In this document: piece after piece, positions 32,021 to 40,787 of the stretch | Numbering within the stretch: the stretch's first letter is position 1 | How the letters are laid out: the number at the start of each line of letters is the position of its first letter | DNA from: Oscillospiraceae bacterium | GTDB lineage: Bacteria; Bacillota; Clostridia; Oscillospirales; Oscillospiraceae | Direction: 5' to 3' | NCBI GenBank assembly: GCA_017501355.1 | Contig: JAFVXA010000010.1 | Span: forward strand, 1-45,869 | DNA: 45,869 bases | Notes under the pieces: model-generated | What the model was told of the DNA's origin: nothing | What the model saw: the letters and a program-made list of their open reading frames with translations, nothing else | Database searches by the model: none | Made by a program: the position numbers and the translations under genes

Positions 32021-32287
32021 GTGAGCGACAAGCGAAAGCCCGTCAACGACGACAGGGGCATGCCCTATTGTGAAAATCCCTCGGCAGAACCCTTTGACGG
32101 ACAGCCGGAGAGCTGTTTTGATCTGGTGAATATGTACGGCACCTATGAGATCCAGCGGACGATGGATACGGATAATGTCTTTCCCCGCATTGCCCAGGGG
32201 TTGGCAAAGAATGATCCCCATACCGTCATCACCAAGGATGATGTGCTGCGGATGCCCGGTCACTATGGGAAAGACATGAGAGAATAA
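32021..32287 (+). CDS. Small hypothetical protein
   Basis: About 88 residues from GTG 32021; AGGAGG lies 8 nt upstream, which favours it over the GTG at 32012. Soluble and polar, with a C-terminal half that looks folded (SCFDLVNMYGTYEIQRT; HTVITKDDVLRMPGHYGKDM). No signal peptide or membrane segment. I do not recognise the family. It lies 47 nt after the nucleotidyltransferase gene and is likely co-transcribed with it. Confidence 0.75.
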   Translation: MSDKRKPVNDDRGMPYCENPSAEPFDGQPESCFDLVNMYGTYEIQRTMDTDNVFPRIAQGLAKNDPHTVITKDDVLRMPGHYGKDMRE

Positions 32288-32289
32288 GC

Positions 32290-32315
32290 TCAGCCGCGGG
32301 ATATCCCGCGGCTGA
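32290..32315. repeat. 26-bp perfect palindrome
   Basis: TCAGCCGCGGGAT and its exact reverse complement abut with no loop. No T-run follows on either strand, so it is not a standard terminator; it may be a weak stop, an RNA-processing hairpin or a protein site between the small gene and the PHP phosphatase gene. Confidence 0.6.
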
Positions 32316-32339
32316 AATCAAGAAAAAGAAGGAAACGGA

Positions 32340-33152
32340 ATGAAGTCGGCAGAAAAGAGAATCGGCAATTATCATACCCATACCATGCGCTGCGGTCACG
32401 CTGCGGGCAGCGATGAGGACTATGTCCTCGCCGCCATCGAGGCAGGCTGGAAGGTGCTGGGCTTTTCGGATCACGCGCCGTGGCCCTATCGCAGCGGCTA
32501 TACCAATCTCGGTGTCCGCATGACCACGGATATGCTGAAGGAATACTGTGCCTCTGTCCGGGCGCTGCAGGAAAAGTACAAAGGCAGGATCCGCATTTAT
32601 CTGGGACTGGAATGCGAGTATTTTCCTGCGTACATGGATTGGCTGCGTGAGCAGAAGGAAAAGCTGGGGCTCGATTTCCTCATTTTCGGCAACCATTTTG
32701 AGGACAGCGACGAGGATGGCATCTATTATGGCGCGGCACCGTTGAAGGAACACGCTCTGAGCTATTGTAAAAATGCGCTGCTGGGTATGGAGACGGGACT
32801 GTTTTCCTACTTTGCCCATCCTGATCTCTTTCTGATGAATTATCCCGTCTTTGACGAGACGGCAAAGCAGGTCAGCGAGACCATCTGCCGCCGCGCGCTG
32901 GAACTGCACATTCCCCTTGAATATAACCTGCAGGGGCAGCGGCTGGAAGAAAGAGGAAAGGCAAAGGGCGTAGGCTACCCCAAACGGGATTTTTGGGAAA
33001 TCGCAGGCAAGGTCGGCAACGAGGTCATCATCGGCATGGATGCCCACTCTCCCGATGCGCTTATTGACAGTGAGCGCTACAACAGGGCAATGGAAGAGCT
33101 GCGTCGACTCGGCGTGAAGCAGATTTTTGAGCTGCCGGGGCTCGGTGAATGA
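32340..33152 (+). CDS. hisK: PHP-family histidinol-phosphatase
   Basis: 270 residues, the usual length for HisK/HisJ. PHP metal motifs are present: NYHTHTMRCGHA at the N-terminus, GFSDHAP, GLECEYFP, FGNHFE, FAHPDLF and GMDAHSP. The enzyme removes phosphate from L-histidinol phosphate in histidine synthesis. No other his genes are in the window, so another PHP phosphoesterase activity remains possible. It is preceded by a purine-rich AAGAAGGAAACGGA site and followed by a hairpin. Confidence 0.88.
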   Translation: MKSAEKRIGNYHTHTMRCGHAAGSDEDYVLAAIEAGWKVLGFSDHAPWPYRSGYTNLGVRMTTDMLKEYCASVRALQEKYKGRIRIYLGLECEYFPAYMDWLREQKEKLGLDFLIFGNHFEDSDEDGIYYGAAPLKEHALSYCKNALLGMETGLFSYFAHPDLFLMNYPVFDETAKQVSETICRRALELHIPLEYNLQGQRLEERGKAKGVGYPKRDFWEIAGKVGNEVIIGMDAHSPDALIDSERYNRAMEELRRLGVKQIFELPGLGE

Positions 33153-33175
33153 ATATATGTAAATGGAGTATGTAT

Positions 33176-33212
33176 CACACACGGCGAAGCGTTCCTTCGC
33201 CGTGTGTGTTTC
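33176..33212 (+). terminator. Terminator after the PHP phosphatase gene
   Basis: A 14-bp perfect stem (33176-33189 with 33195-33208), loop CGTTC, followed by only a short T-tract (TTTCC). Confidence 0.65.
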
Positions 33213-33250
33213 CATTTGCTGCGGCGAGAGACACATTCGCGCCATCAGCC

Positions 33251-33279
33251 TTGACGGAATCGCCCGACAGTGGTAATAT
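33251..33279 (+). promoter_or_regulatory. Promoter of the L,D-transpeptidase gene
   Basis: TTGACG (33251-33256), 17-nt spacer, TAATAT (33274-33279). Transcription would start near 33286. Confidence 0.7.
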
Positions 33280-33317
33280 GATGCAAGTTTTCAATGAAAG
33301 AGAGTGTGCCTGCTTTG

Positions 33318-34397
33318 AAACGTTTTTGTGCATGGCTGCTTGCCATTTTGATGATACTGTCCCTTGCCGCCTGCGGCAATGAAGCGGCGCAGGAAGTGAT
33401 CGCACCCGACGAGGAGATCGTGGAGACGGAGGACCCCGCGCCGGAGGTACAGGAGGAGCCTGCGCCCGAGCCGGAACCCAAGCCGGAACCCGAGCCCGAG
33501 CCCCAGCAGCCCCCGGCATCCAATTCCGGCGGCAGTGACGCGCCCGCAAGACCCAAGATCCCTCAGTCCGACAAGGCGTATCTCGCCCGCATCAATCTGA
33601 CCCATTGCACCGTGAACATCTACACCAAGGATGAAAACGGCGAATATACCGTACCTGTAAAAGCCATGATCTGCTCTACGGGCTATGCCACCCCCAAGGC
33701 GGGGACGTTCTATCGCCTCGGCAACACATGGGAGTGGCTGCGTCTCAAGGGCAATGTCTATGGTCATTATGTGACCCAGATCACGGGCAATATCCTCTTC
33801 CACTCTGTGCCCTATCTCCGCTGGGGCGATCCCGGAAGTCTCGAATACTGGGAGTTTGATAAGCTCGGCGTAAAGGCATCCCAGGGCTGCATCCGTCTGC
33901 TGGTGAGTGATGCCATCTGGATCTACAACAACGCATGGAACATCGTGGGCGCAGAGTTTTACCGGGACGAAGATCCCGGTCCCTTCGGCAAGCCCACCGC
34001 GCCCAAGATTTCGGACAATGAGCTTTGCCGCGACTGGGATCCCACCGATCCCAACCCCGAAAACCCGTGGCACAGCTATGTGGCGAACGAGGGAGAAGTG
34101 ACCGATCCCGAGACGGAGCAGGGCGTGGAAGGTGAGGAAGTGACCCCGCCTGCAGCGGAAGGGGAGATCCCCGCCGGGGACGCTCCGATTGAGGAGCCAC
34201 CCGCAGAAGAAGCTCCTGCGGAAGATGACCCTGCAGAGGAAGCGCCTGCCGAGACTGAAGGTACCACGCCCCCTGCAGCGGAGGAAACCCCTGCTGAGGG
34301 AGAGCTGACTGAGGGGGAAGGTGCAGAGGGAGAGAGCGCAGAAGCTCCTTCTGCCGAGAATGGGACCGAGGGCAGCGAAGAGACTCCCGCCGCATAA
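33318..34397 (+). CDS. L,D-transpeptidase (YkuD) lipoprotein
   Basis: About 359 residues from a TTG at 33318. I chose this because the promoter predicts transcription from ~33286, leaving ATG 33294 without a leader, and GAAAGAGAG precedes 33318; GTG 33309 is the alternative. The protein begins with a lipoprotein signal (KRFCAWLLAILMILSLAAC). A Pro/Glu repeat spacer (PEPEPKPEPEPEP) leads to the catalytic domain at about residues 85-210 (DPG...ASQGCIRL). The catalytic Cys and Arg of the SHGCXR motif are present, but the motif His is replaced by Gln. The last ~110 residues are a Pro/Ala/Glu low-complexity tail. Expected role: 3-3 peptidoglycan cross-linking or anchoring. Confidence 0.82.
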   Translation, partial: KRFCAWLLAILMILSLAACGNEAAQEVIAPDEEIVETEDPAPEVQEEPAPEPEPKPEPEPEPQQPPASNSGGSDAPARPKIPQSDKAYLARINLTHCTVNIYTKDENGEYTVPVKAMICSTGYATPKAGTFYRLGNTWEWLRLKGNVYGHYVTQITGNILFHSVPYLRWGDPGSLEYWEFDKLGVKASQGCIRLLVSDAIWIYNNAWNIVGAEFYRDEDPGPFGKPTAPKISDNELCRDWDPTDPNPENPWHSYVANEGEVTDPETEQGVEGEEVTPPAAEGEIPAGDAPIEEPPAEEAPAEDDPAEEAPAETEGTTPPAAEETPAEGELTEGEGAEGESAEAPSAENGTEGSEETPAA

Positions 34398-34411
34398 TAA
34401 TAAGATGTGCA

Positions 34412-34445
34412 GCAGCGCGCCCTCGGGCGCGCTGCATTTCTTTTT
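34412..34445 (+). terminator. Terminator after the L,D-transpeptidase gene
   Basis: An 11-bp perfect GC stem (34412-34422 with 34425-34435) followed by ATTTCTTTTT. Confidence 0.88.
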
Positions 34446-34540
34446 GGAAAACCAATGGCAAATGGAGGTGCAAGGGAAAAGACTGCCGGGAATTTAGACA
34501 AAAAGATGTGCGTTTTTATGTTAAGAATGCAACAAAAGAC

Positions 34541-34570
34541 TTGACTTTTTGCCTTCAAAACAGGTATGAT
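34541..34570 (+). promoter_or_regulatory. Promoter of the sodium-pump beta subunit gene
   Basis: TTGACT (34541-34546), 18-nt spacer, TATGAT (34565-34570). Confidence 0.6.
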
Positions 34571-34583
34571 AACAACCTGTGTC

Positions 34584-34668
34584 CGTTTGCAAAAATGCAA
34601 AACGAAAGATAACAGGGGTGACCCTGCTTTTTGTGCAGCGCAGACGCGCTGAGCGCTATCTCTCGCAA
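34584..34668 (+). other. Structured leader upstream of the beta subunit gene
   Basis: Between promoter and start there is a ~110-nt leader with several hairpins: GTTTGCA/TGCAAAAC, CAGGG-GTGA-CCCTG and CAGCGC-AGAC-GCGCTG. The first GTTTGC can also pair with GCAAAC near 34665, which would close the whole leader next to the ribosome binding site. I match it to no known riboswitch class. Confidence 0.4.
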
Positions 34669-34686
34669 ACCAAGGAGGACTTTTTT

Positions 34687-35793
34687 GTGCAACTGTTTTA
34701 TGACCTTTTTTCCAATGTGCTGAACTTCACCTGGCAGCAGGGCGTGATGATCGCCGTGGGCTGCGTTCTGGTGGCGCTGGCGATCAAGAAGCAGATGGAA
34801 CCGTCTCTGCTGCTGCCTATGGGCTTCGGCGCGATTCTGGTGAATCTGCCCTTTGTGCATACCGAGGCGATCGAGACGCTGTTCAACGCAGGTATTGCCA
34901 GTGAGCTGTTCCCGCTGCTTCTGTTCATCGGCATCGGCGCTATGATCGACTTCGGTCCGCTGCTGACCAATCCCAAGATGTTCCTGTTCGGTGCGGCTGC
35001 CCAGTTCGGTATTTTCTTCACGCTGGTCGTTGCCGTGATCCTCGGCTTTGATCTCAAGGATGCGGCATCCACTGCGATCATCGCAGCGGCAGACGGTCCC
35101 ACCAGCATCTATGTCGCAAACTATTTCAACAGCTCCTATCAGGGTGCGATCATGGTGGCGGCATACTCCTATATGGCGCTGGTGCCCATCATCCAGCCCC
35201 CCATCATCAAGGCGATCACCACCAAGAGAGAGCGTATGATCCGCATGGAGTATGCGCCCGATCAGATCTCCAAGACCACCCGCATCGTGTTCCCCATTTT
35301 CGTGACCATCATTGCAGGCACCGTGGCACCCAAGAGTGCGGAGCTGATTGGCTTCCTGATGTTCGGCAATCTGGTCCGCGAGAGCGGCGTGCTGGAGAGC
35401 CTCAGCCAGTCTGCGCAGCATGAACTGGCAAATCTGGTCACGCTTCTGCTGGGTCTGAGCGTTTCCTTCCGTATGAAGGCAGAGCTGTTCCTTACCTGGG
35501 AGACGCTGCTGATTCTGGCGCTGGGTCTGCTGGGCTTTGTGTTTGATACCGTGGGCGGTGTTTTCTTTGCAAAGCTGCTGAACCTGTTCAGCAAAAAGAA
35601 GATCAACCCCATGGTGGGTGCGGCGGGTATTTCCGCCTTCCCCATGGCATCCCGTATGGTGCATAAGATGGGTCAGGAAGAGGATCCCTACAACTTCCTG
35701 CTAATGCACGCCGCAGGCGCAAACGTCAGCGGACAGATCGCATCCGTCATTGCGGGCGGTCTGATCATTACGCTGGTGGAACAGCTGCTGTAA
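34687..35793 (+). CDS. Sodium-ion-translocating decarboxylase beta subunit (OadB/GcdB type)
   Basis: About 368 residues from GTG 34687 (MQLFYDLFSNVLNFTW), with AGGAGG 8 nt upstream. Around ten hydrophobic segments. Family motifs: ASELFPLLLFIGIGAMIDFGPLL, the conserved AADGPTSIYVAN with the acidic residue of the ion path, and AAGISAFPMASRMVH near the C-terminus, then HAAGANVSGQIASVIAGG. The beta subunit couples decarboxylation of a biotin-bound carboxyl group to outward Na+ transport. The alpha (carboxyltransferase) and biotin-carrier subunits are absent here and must be encoded elsewhere. Confidence 0.92.
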   Translation: MQLFYDLFSNVLNFTWQQGVMIAVGCVLVALAIKKQMEPSLLLPMGFGAILVNLPFVHTEAIETLFNAGIASELFPLLLFIGIGAMIDFGPLLTNPKMFLFGAAAQFGIFFTLVVAVILGFDLKDAASTAIIAAADGPTSIYVANYFNSSYQGAIMVAAYSYMALVPIIQPPIIKAITTKRERMIRMEYAPDQISKTTRIVFPIFVTIIAGTVAPKSAELIGFLMFGNLVRESGVLESLSQSAQHELANLVTLLLGLSVSFRMKAELFLTWETLLILALGLLGFVFDTVGGVFFAKLLNLFSKKKINPMVGAAGISAFPMASRMVHKMGQEEDPYNFLLMHAAGANVSGQIASVIAGGLIITLVEQLL

Positions 35794-35807
35794 GGAGGAA
35801 AAGTGCT

Positions 35808-35939
35808 ATGGATATGAATCTGGTTATGGCATGCCTTGGCATCATGGGCAAGGGTATGGTTGGTATCTTTACCGTGGTTCTGGTGATCTGGGGCTGCGTG
35901 GCGCTGCTCAACCGCGTCACTGCCAAGAAGAAAGACTGA
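35808..35939 (+). CDS. 43-residue OadG-like small membrane subunit
   Basis: ATG 35808, preceded by AAGGAGG; stop at 35937-35939. One membrane helix (GIFTVVLVIWGCVALLN, about residues 19-35) followed by a Lys-rich end. It starts 14 nt after the beta subunit stop and is followed by a terminator, so the two form a two-gene unit. Size, topology and position fit the gamma-subunit-like small proteins (OadG-related) that accompany decarboxylase beta subunits and anchor the complex. No His/Pro-rich Zn-binding tail as in enterobacterial OadG. Confidence 0.85.
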   Translation: MDMNLVMACLGIMGKGMVGIFTVVLVIWGCVALLNRVTAKKKD

Positions 35940-35975
35940 TCCACCCCACACGGCTGGGAAGGAAAACAGAAACGA

Positions 35976-36014
35976 ACGCGCTGCAGGATAAAATTCTGCA
36001 GCGCGTCTTTTTTT
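35976..36014 (+). terminator. Terminator after the sodium-pump unit
   Basis: An 11-bp perfect stem (35976-35986 with 35996-36006) followed by CTTTTTTT. Confidence 0.92.
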
Positions 36015-36115
36015 GAAATTTTCTCTGTTTTTCCAACTGTCTTTTTGCGGCAGAGTTTTGTATACTGAATGTATGGATCACTGATCCGCATTTCAGAATA
36101 TTACGGAGGGGCGCT

Positions 36116-38104
36116 ATGGCAATGGAAACCACATATCAGCCTGAAAATCTGCATTATCTGAAGATGCTTGCCCGCCAGTATCCTTCTGTGCAGGCGGCGA
36201 GCACAGAGATCATCAATCTGCAGGCGATTCTGAACCTTCCGAAAGGAACGGAGCACTTTGTCTCGGATGTGCACGGCGAGCATGAGGCATTTCTGCATAT
36301 CCTAAATTCTGCTTCCGGCGTTGTGCGAGAGAAGCTGGATGAGCTTCTCGGGGCAAGCGTCTCCCGCGCTGATCTGGATCAGCTGGCAACGCTGATCTAT
36401 TACCCCGAGGAAAAGCTGGAGGAGGTCATCCGTGAGACTGCGGACATGGCGGAATGGTACCGCATCACCTTCCATCGTCTGATCGAGGTCTGCCGTCTCG
36501 TCAGTTCCAAGTATACCCGCTCCAAGGTGCGTAAAGCCATGCCCAAGGAGTATACCTATATCATTGACGAGTTGATCCACACCCATTACGAGGATAACGA
36601 CAAGCGGGACTATTATGAGAATATCATCACCACCATCATCCGTACCGAGCGTGCCCCCAATTTCCTCATTCAGCTCTGCGAGCTGATCAAGCGTCTTGCG
36701 GTGGACAGACTCCATGTGGTGGGCGATATCTACGACAGAGGTCCCGGTGCAGACATTGTCATGGATGCGCTGATGGACTATCACAGCGTGGACATCCAGT
36801 GGGGCAACCATGATGTGCTCTGGATGGGTGCCGCTTCCGGCTCCCGCACGCTGGTGGCATCGGTTCTGGTGAACTCCCTGCGCTATAATAACCTCGATGT
36901 GATCGAGACGGGGTATGGCATTTCCCTTCGCCCTCTGGCACTCTTCGCCAATGAGGTGTATAAGGACTGCGATGTGAAGCAGTTTGCCGTGAAGTTCTCC
37001 AAGGACGATGAGACGCATTATTCCGAAAAGGACAAGCTCCTTGCCGCCAGAATGAACAAGGCGATCACCATGATCCTGTTCAAGCTGGAGGGGCAGAAGA
37101 TCCTGCGCAATCCCTGGTTCGGCATGGAGGATCGTCTGCAGCTGGATAAGGTGGACTATGAGAACAAGTGCATCACGCTGAACGGCGTGACCTATCCCAT
37201 GGAGGATACGGACTTCCCCACGGTGGACCCTGCAGATCCCTACCGTCTGACAGCGGAAGAGGATGATGTTATCAATCAGCTCACCAGATCCTTCCGCCAC
37301 AGTGAAAAGCTGCAGCGCCATGTGCGTTTCCTTTACTCCAAGGGCAGCCTCTACCGCATTTTCAACGGCAATCTCCTTTTCCACGGCTGCATCCCCATGA
37401 CCGAGGATGGCAAGCTGATGGAGTTTGCCGTGGAGGGAACACCCCTTTCCGGCAAGGCGTTCCTTGACTACGCGGATCTGACGGCGCGCCGCGCCTACTA
37501 CAGCCCCCGCGGGACTGCGGAGCGTGAGTTCGGCATGGACTTTTTGTGGTGGCTCTGGGCGGGCAGAAACAGCCCCATCTTCGGTCGTGACCGCATGACC
37601 ACCTTTGAGCGCCGTTTTATCCTCGATGAATCCACATGGACCGAGCCCAAGAATGCCTACTATCAGCTGTATAACGATCAGAAGATCTGCGATATGCTGC
37701 TGGCGGAATTTGGCTTGCAGGGTGAGCACTGCCACATCATCAACGGTCATGTGCCCGTCAAATCCAAGAAGGGTGAGAGCCCCATCAAGGCAGGCGGCAA
37801 GCTCCTCGTGATCGACGGCGGCTTCTGCAAGGCGTATCAGAAAACCACGGGCATCGCAGGCTATACGCTGATCTATAACTCCCACTGTATGCGTCTCGTT
37901 TCCCACGAATCCTTTGTCGGCAAGGAGACTGCCATCAAGGAGAACCGCGACATTGCGTCCTCCTCCGTGGTGTTTGAGCGCATGGATTCCCGCATCAAGA
38001 TCATGTCCACGGACATCGGTCGTCAGCTGCAGGAGCAGATCGACGATCTGATGGCACTGCTGTGGGCATACCGCCACGGCAAGATCGTGGAGGATCACGA
38101 GTAA
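36116..38104 (+). CDS. fbp: Class III fructose-1,6-bisphosphatase
   Basis: 662 residues, the size of the Firmicutes-specific class III FBPase. The calcineurin-like metallophosphatase motifs are present: SDVHGEHEAF, VVGDIYDRGPG and WGNHDVLWMGA, and INGHVPVKSKKGESP further on. It hydrolyses fructose-1,6-bisphosphate in gluconeogenesis. ATG 36116 has GGAGG 6 nt upstream; a second ATG at 36122 is less well placed. Monocistronic, with a hairpin on each side. Confidence 0.96.
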   Translation: MAMETTYQPENLHYLKMLARQYPSVQAASTEIINLQAILNLPKGTEHFVSDVHGEHEAFLHILNSASGVVREKLDELLGASVSRADLDQLATLIYYPEEKLEEVIRETADMAEWYRITFHRLIEVCRLVSSKYTRSKVRKAMPKEYTYIIDELIHTHYEDNDKRDYYENIITTIIRTERAPNFLIQLCELIKRLAVDRLHVVGDIYDRGPGADIVMDALMDYHSVDIQWGNHDVLWMGAASGSRTLVASVLVNSLRYNNLDVIETGYGISLRPLALFANEVYKDCDVKQFAVKFSKDDETHYSEKDKLLAARMNKAITMILFKLEGQKILRNPWFGMEDRLQLDKVDYENKCITLNGVTYPMEDTDFPTVDPADPYRLTAEEDDVINQLTRSFRHSEKLQRHVRFLYSKGSLYRIFNGNLLFHGCIPMTEDGKLMEFAVEGTPLSGKAFLDYADLTARRAYYSPRGTAEREFGMDFLWWLWAGRNSPIFGRDRMTTFERRFILDESTWTEPKNAYYQLYNDQKICDMLLAEFGLQGEHCHIINGHVPVKSKKGESPIKAGGKLLVIDGGFCKAYQKTTGIAGYTLIYNSHCMRLVSHESFVGKETAIKENRDIASSSVVFERMDSRIKIMSTDIGRQLQEQIDDLMALLWAYRHGKIVEDHE

Positions 38105-38114
38105 GCTGCATACG

Positions 38115-38157
38115 AGTGCCCCCTGAAACTTTGTGGTTTCGGGGGGCACTGCTGTTT
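38115..38157 (+). terminator. Hairpin after fbp
   Basis: AGTGCCCCC (38115-38123) and GAAAC pair with GTTTC and GGGGGCACT (to 38150), with one T-G mismatch. Only a weak T-tract (GCTGTTTCC) follows. Confidence 0.6.
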
Positions 38158-38244
38158 CCATATTGTGGAAGCGCTGCCTGAGTGCTCAAGGGCGGGTGGG
38201 AGCTTGCAAATTGTGGATAATTTGTAAAATTCGATGGGATACTA

Positions 38245-38274
38245 TTGAGTTTGACGGTGAATGCTTGCTATAAT
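38245..38274 (+). promoter_or_regulatory. Promoter of the MacAB-like operon
   Basis: TTGAGT (38245-38250), 18-nt spacer, TATAAT (38269-38274) with the extended -10 element TGC directly before it. Confidence 0.7.
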
Positions 38275-38303
38275 CACTTCATCCAAAAGAAGGAGCGCAG
38301 ACA

Positions 38304-40055
38304 ATGGAAGAGACGAATATGTCCGTGTTGACTGAAGAACAGGTTTTGCCCCTGCCGGAAACAAGCAGCGGCAGGAAGCCTGCAAAGAAAAGAAAGAAGC
38401 GGAAGGCAAAGTTTGCCGTTTTTGCCGTGGTGCTTGCGGCATTGGCGCTGGGACTGCCCCGTTTTCTGGAAAAGGGTGCCGAGAGCGATGTGCTGGGGCT
38501 TTCCGATACCACCGTGTTGTCCTACTCGGATCTCCGCAGCAGCGTTTCTGCCACCGGTACGGTGGAGAGTGCCAAGAGTATGACAGTGTATTCCACCATG
38601 AGCTATACCGTGATGGGCGTTCATGTGGAGGTGGGCGACTATGTGGAGGAGGGGCAGCTTCTGGCGGAACTGGACGGTGAAATGATCCGGGATCAGATCA
38701 GCAGCCAGCAGGCAAATCTGAATACTGCCTCCAAGAACAGTCAGGCGCAGCTGCAGGCAGCACAGGATAACTATAACAATTTCCTTGCAGGTCTTGAGAA
38801 TGGTCTCAACAGCACCCTGCTCAGTGCCCAGAATCAGGTGGATACCGCCTATGATAACTATGTCAAGGCAGAGACGGCATACTATCGCCATCTCGAGAGT
38901 CTGGAGGGGAATGCAAATACTGCCATTCTCAACGCGGAAACGACTCTGGAAAACGCAGAGATCGCGCTGGAGCAGGCAGAAGATGCCTGTGAACTGGCGG
39001 AGGAGGCTTACGAGGATGCCGAGGAGGTATACGAAGCGGCAAAGGCAGCATACGAAGCATGGGGAGAAAGCGAACTTCCGGCGCTGCAGCAGGCAGAGTA
39101 TGCGAAGAACAGTGCTTATACGCAGCTGACCGGCGCGGAGAAGGCGCTGGGACGGGCTGAGAATGCCTATGATCTGGCGTATGCCGGCTATGAGGCTGCG
39201 CTGACCAATGCAGACAACGCCCTTGCTGACTATGAGACCGCGATGGATATCGCATGGGATGCCTATCAGAAGGCGCTGACGGCACAGGAATCGGCGCAAA
39301 AGAGCGTGCAGGATCAGCTGCAGAGCTATGCCAACACTGTGGCAAGCGCCAAGGCTGGCACCAGCCACGCAGGGTCCTATGAAGCGATTCGGCAGCTCCG
39401 TGCAGACCTTGCGGATACGAAGATCACTGCACCCTGTGCCGGTACGGTTACTGCGGTGTATGCCGATGTGGGCAGCCCCGGCTCGGGTCTTCTGTTTGTG
39501 ATCGAAGATGTGGAAAATCTCGTCATCGACACCTCGGTGAAGGGTTATGACGTGGGCACGGTGAACGCCGGCATGAAGGTGATCATCCAGAGTGACAGCA
39601 CCGGCGATGCGGAGATCGAGGGCATCATCTCCCGCATTGCGCCTACCGCCAACAAGAACAGCCTCGGTGTGACCGACACGACCGCGGAGCCTATGTTTGC
39701 GGCAGAGGTGCGCGTGCTGACGGAGGACTCCGGGCTGCGCATCGGCATGGATGCGCAGCTGGACTACATCGTGCAGGAGGTGGAGCACGTCCTGACGGTG
39801 CCCTATGAGGCGGTGTATCGGAATGAAGAGGATAAGAGCTGCGTGCTCGCTGCCATGGAGCAGGAGGACGGCAGATATCTGCTGCAGGAATTTGAGGTAA
39901 AAACCGGCGCTGACGATGATCTGGACATTGTGATCAGTGGTGCGGGGATTGTGGAAGGGATGCGGATCGTCCATGAGCCGGAGACCTATCTCCACTTGCT
40001 GGGGCAGACCGTGGAAGCGGTTGCCCGCCGCAGCACGATGCCCTTCGGTATGTAA
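38304..40055 (+). CDS. Membrane-fusion (MacA/HlyD-like) export adaptor
   Basis: 583 residues. A basic N-terminus (KKRKKRKAK), one membrane helix (about residues 36-52), a split barrel-sandwich domain (SATGTVESAKSM...VEVGDYVEEGQLLAELD, and later TKITAPCAGTVTAVYADVGSPG), and between them a long coiled coil (about residues 130-370) rich in Ala/Glu/Asn heptads, then beta-barrel and membrane-proximal domains. It is the adaptor for the ABC transporter encoded by the next two genes. In a Gram-positive it would span the wall rather than reach an outer-membrane channel. ATG 38304 has AAGGAG 8 nt upstream. Confidence 0.9.
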   Translation: MEETNMSVLTEEQVLPLPETSSGRKPAKKRKKRKAKFAVFAVVLAALALGLPRFLEKGAESDVLGLSDTTVLSYSDLRSSVSATGTVESAKSMTVYSTMSYTVMGVHVEVGDYVEEGQLLAELDGEMIRDQISSQQANLNTASKNSQAQLQAAQDNYNNFLAGLENGLNSTLLSAQNQVDTAYDNYVKAETAYYRHLESLEGNANTAILNAETTLENAEIALEQAEDACELAEEAYEDAEEVYEAAKAAYEAWGESELPALQQAEYAKNSAYTQLTGAEKALGRAENAYDLAYAGYEAALTNADNALADYETAMDIAWDAYQKALTAQESAQKSVQDQLQSYANTVASAKAGTSHAGSYEAIRQLRADLADTKITAPCAGTVTAVYADVGSPGSGLLFVIEDVENLVIDTSVKGYDVGTVNAGMKVIIQSDSTGDAEIEGIISRIAPTANKNSLGVTDTTAEPMFAAEVRVLTEDSGLRIGMDAQLDYIVQEVEHVLTVPYEAVYRNEEDKSCVLAAMEQEDGRYLLQEFEVKTGADDDLDIVISGAGIVEGMRIVHEPETYLHLLGQTVEAVARRSTMPFGM

Positions 40056-40067
40056 GGAGAGACGCGT

Positions 40068-40787
40068 ATGGAGACAGGCAGACAGCTGATCCGCATGCGC
40101 GGCATCGTGAAACGCTTTTACATCGGGCAGCCGAATGAACTGGAGATCCTGCACGGCATTGATCTGGATGTGCGGGAGGGGGAGTTCGTCTCCATTGTGG
40201 GAGCTTCCGGCAGCGGTAAGTCTACGCTGATGAACCTCATCGGTGCGTTGGATCGTCCTACCAGGGGCAGCTACTGGCTCGATGGTACGGTCATTGAAGA
40301 TGCGGACGATCAGGAGCTTTCCGGCATCCGAAACCGAAAAATCGGCTTCGTGTTTCAGAACTTCAATCTGATCTCCCGCACCAATGCCCAGCGGAATGTG
40401 GAGCTTCCCATGATGTATGCGGGTATCGGCGCGAGGGAGCGGGCAGAGCGGGCAAAGGCGCTGCTGGAAATGGTGGGAATGGGTGACCGCATGACCCACC
40501 AGCCCAATGAGCTTTCCGGCGGTCAGAAGCAGCGTGTGGCGATCGCCCGCGCCATGGCAAACGACCCCGCCATCATCCTTGCCGACGAGCCCACGGGCGC
40601 GCTGGACAGTAAGACCGGTCGCCTTGTCATGGATCTGTTTCACCGTCTCAATCGGGAGCAGGGCAAGACCATCGTCCTCATCACGCACAACAGCGAACTC
40701 GCGCAGGAGACCAGTCGGGTGCTGACCATGCGGGACGGTATGCTGGAGCATACAGCGGAAGGAGGCGCGGACGATGTCACTGGCTGA
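40068..40787 (+). CDS. MacB/LolD-type ABC transporter ATPase
   Basis: 239 residues. Walker A GASGSGKST, Q-loop FQNFNL, signature LSGGQKQRVAIARA, Walker B IILADEPTGALD and H-loop ITHNSE are all intact. The group drives FtsX-like permeases that export peptides, antibiotics or lipids by mechanotransmission. It starts 12 nt after the adaptor and overlaps the permease gene by 14 nt. Confidence 0.94.
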   Translation: METGRQLIRMRGIVKRFYIGQPNELEILHGIDLDVREGEFVSIVGASGSGKSTLMNLIGALDRPTRGSYWLDGTVIEDADDQELSGIRNRKIGFVFQNFNLISRTNAQRNVELPMMYAGIGARERAERAKALLEMVGMGDRMTHQPNELSGGQKQRVAIARAMANDPAIILADEPTGALDSKTGRLVMDLFHRLNREQGKTIVLITHNSELAQETSRVLTMRDGMLEHTAEGGADDVTG

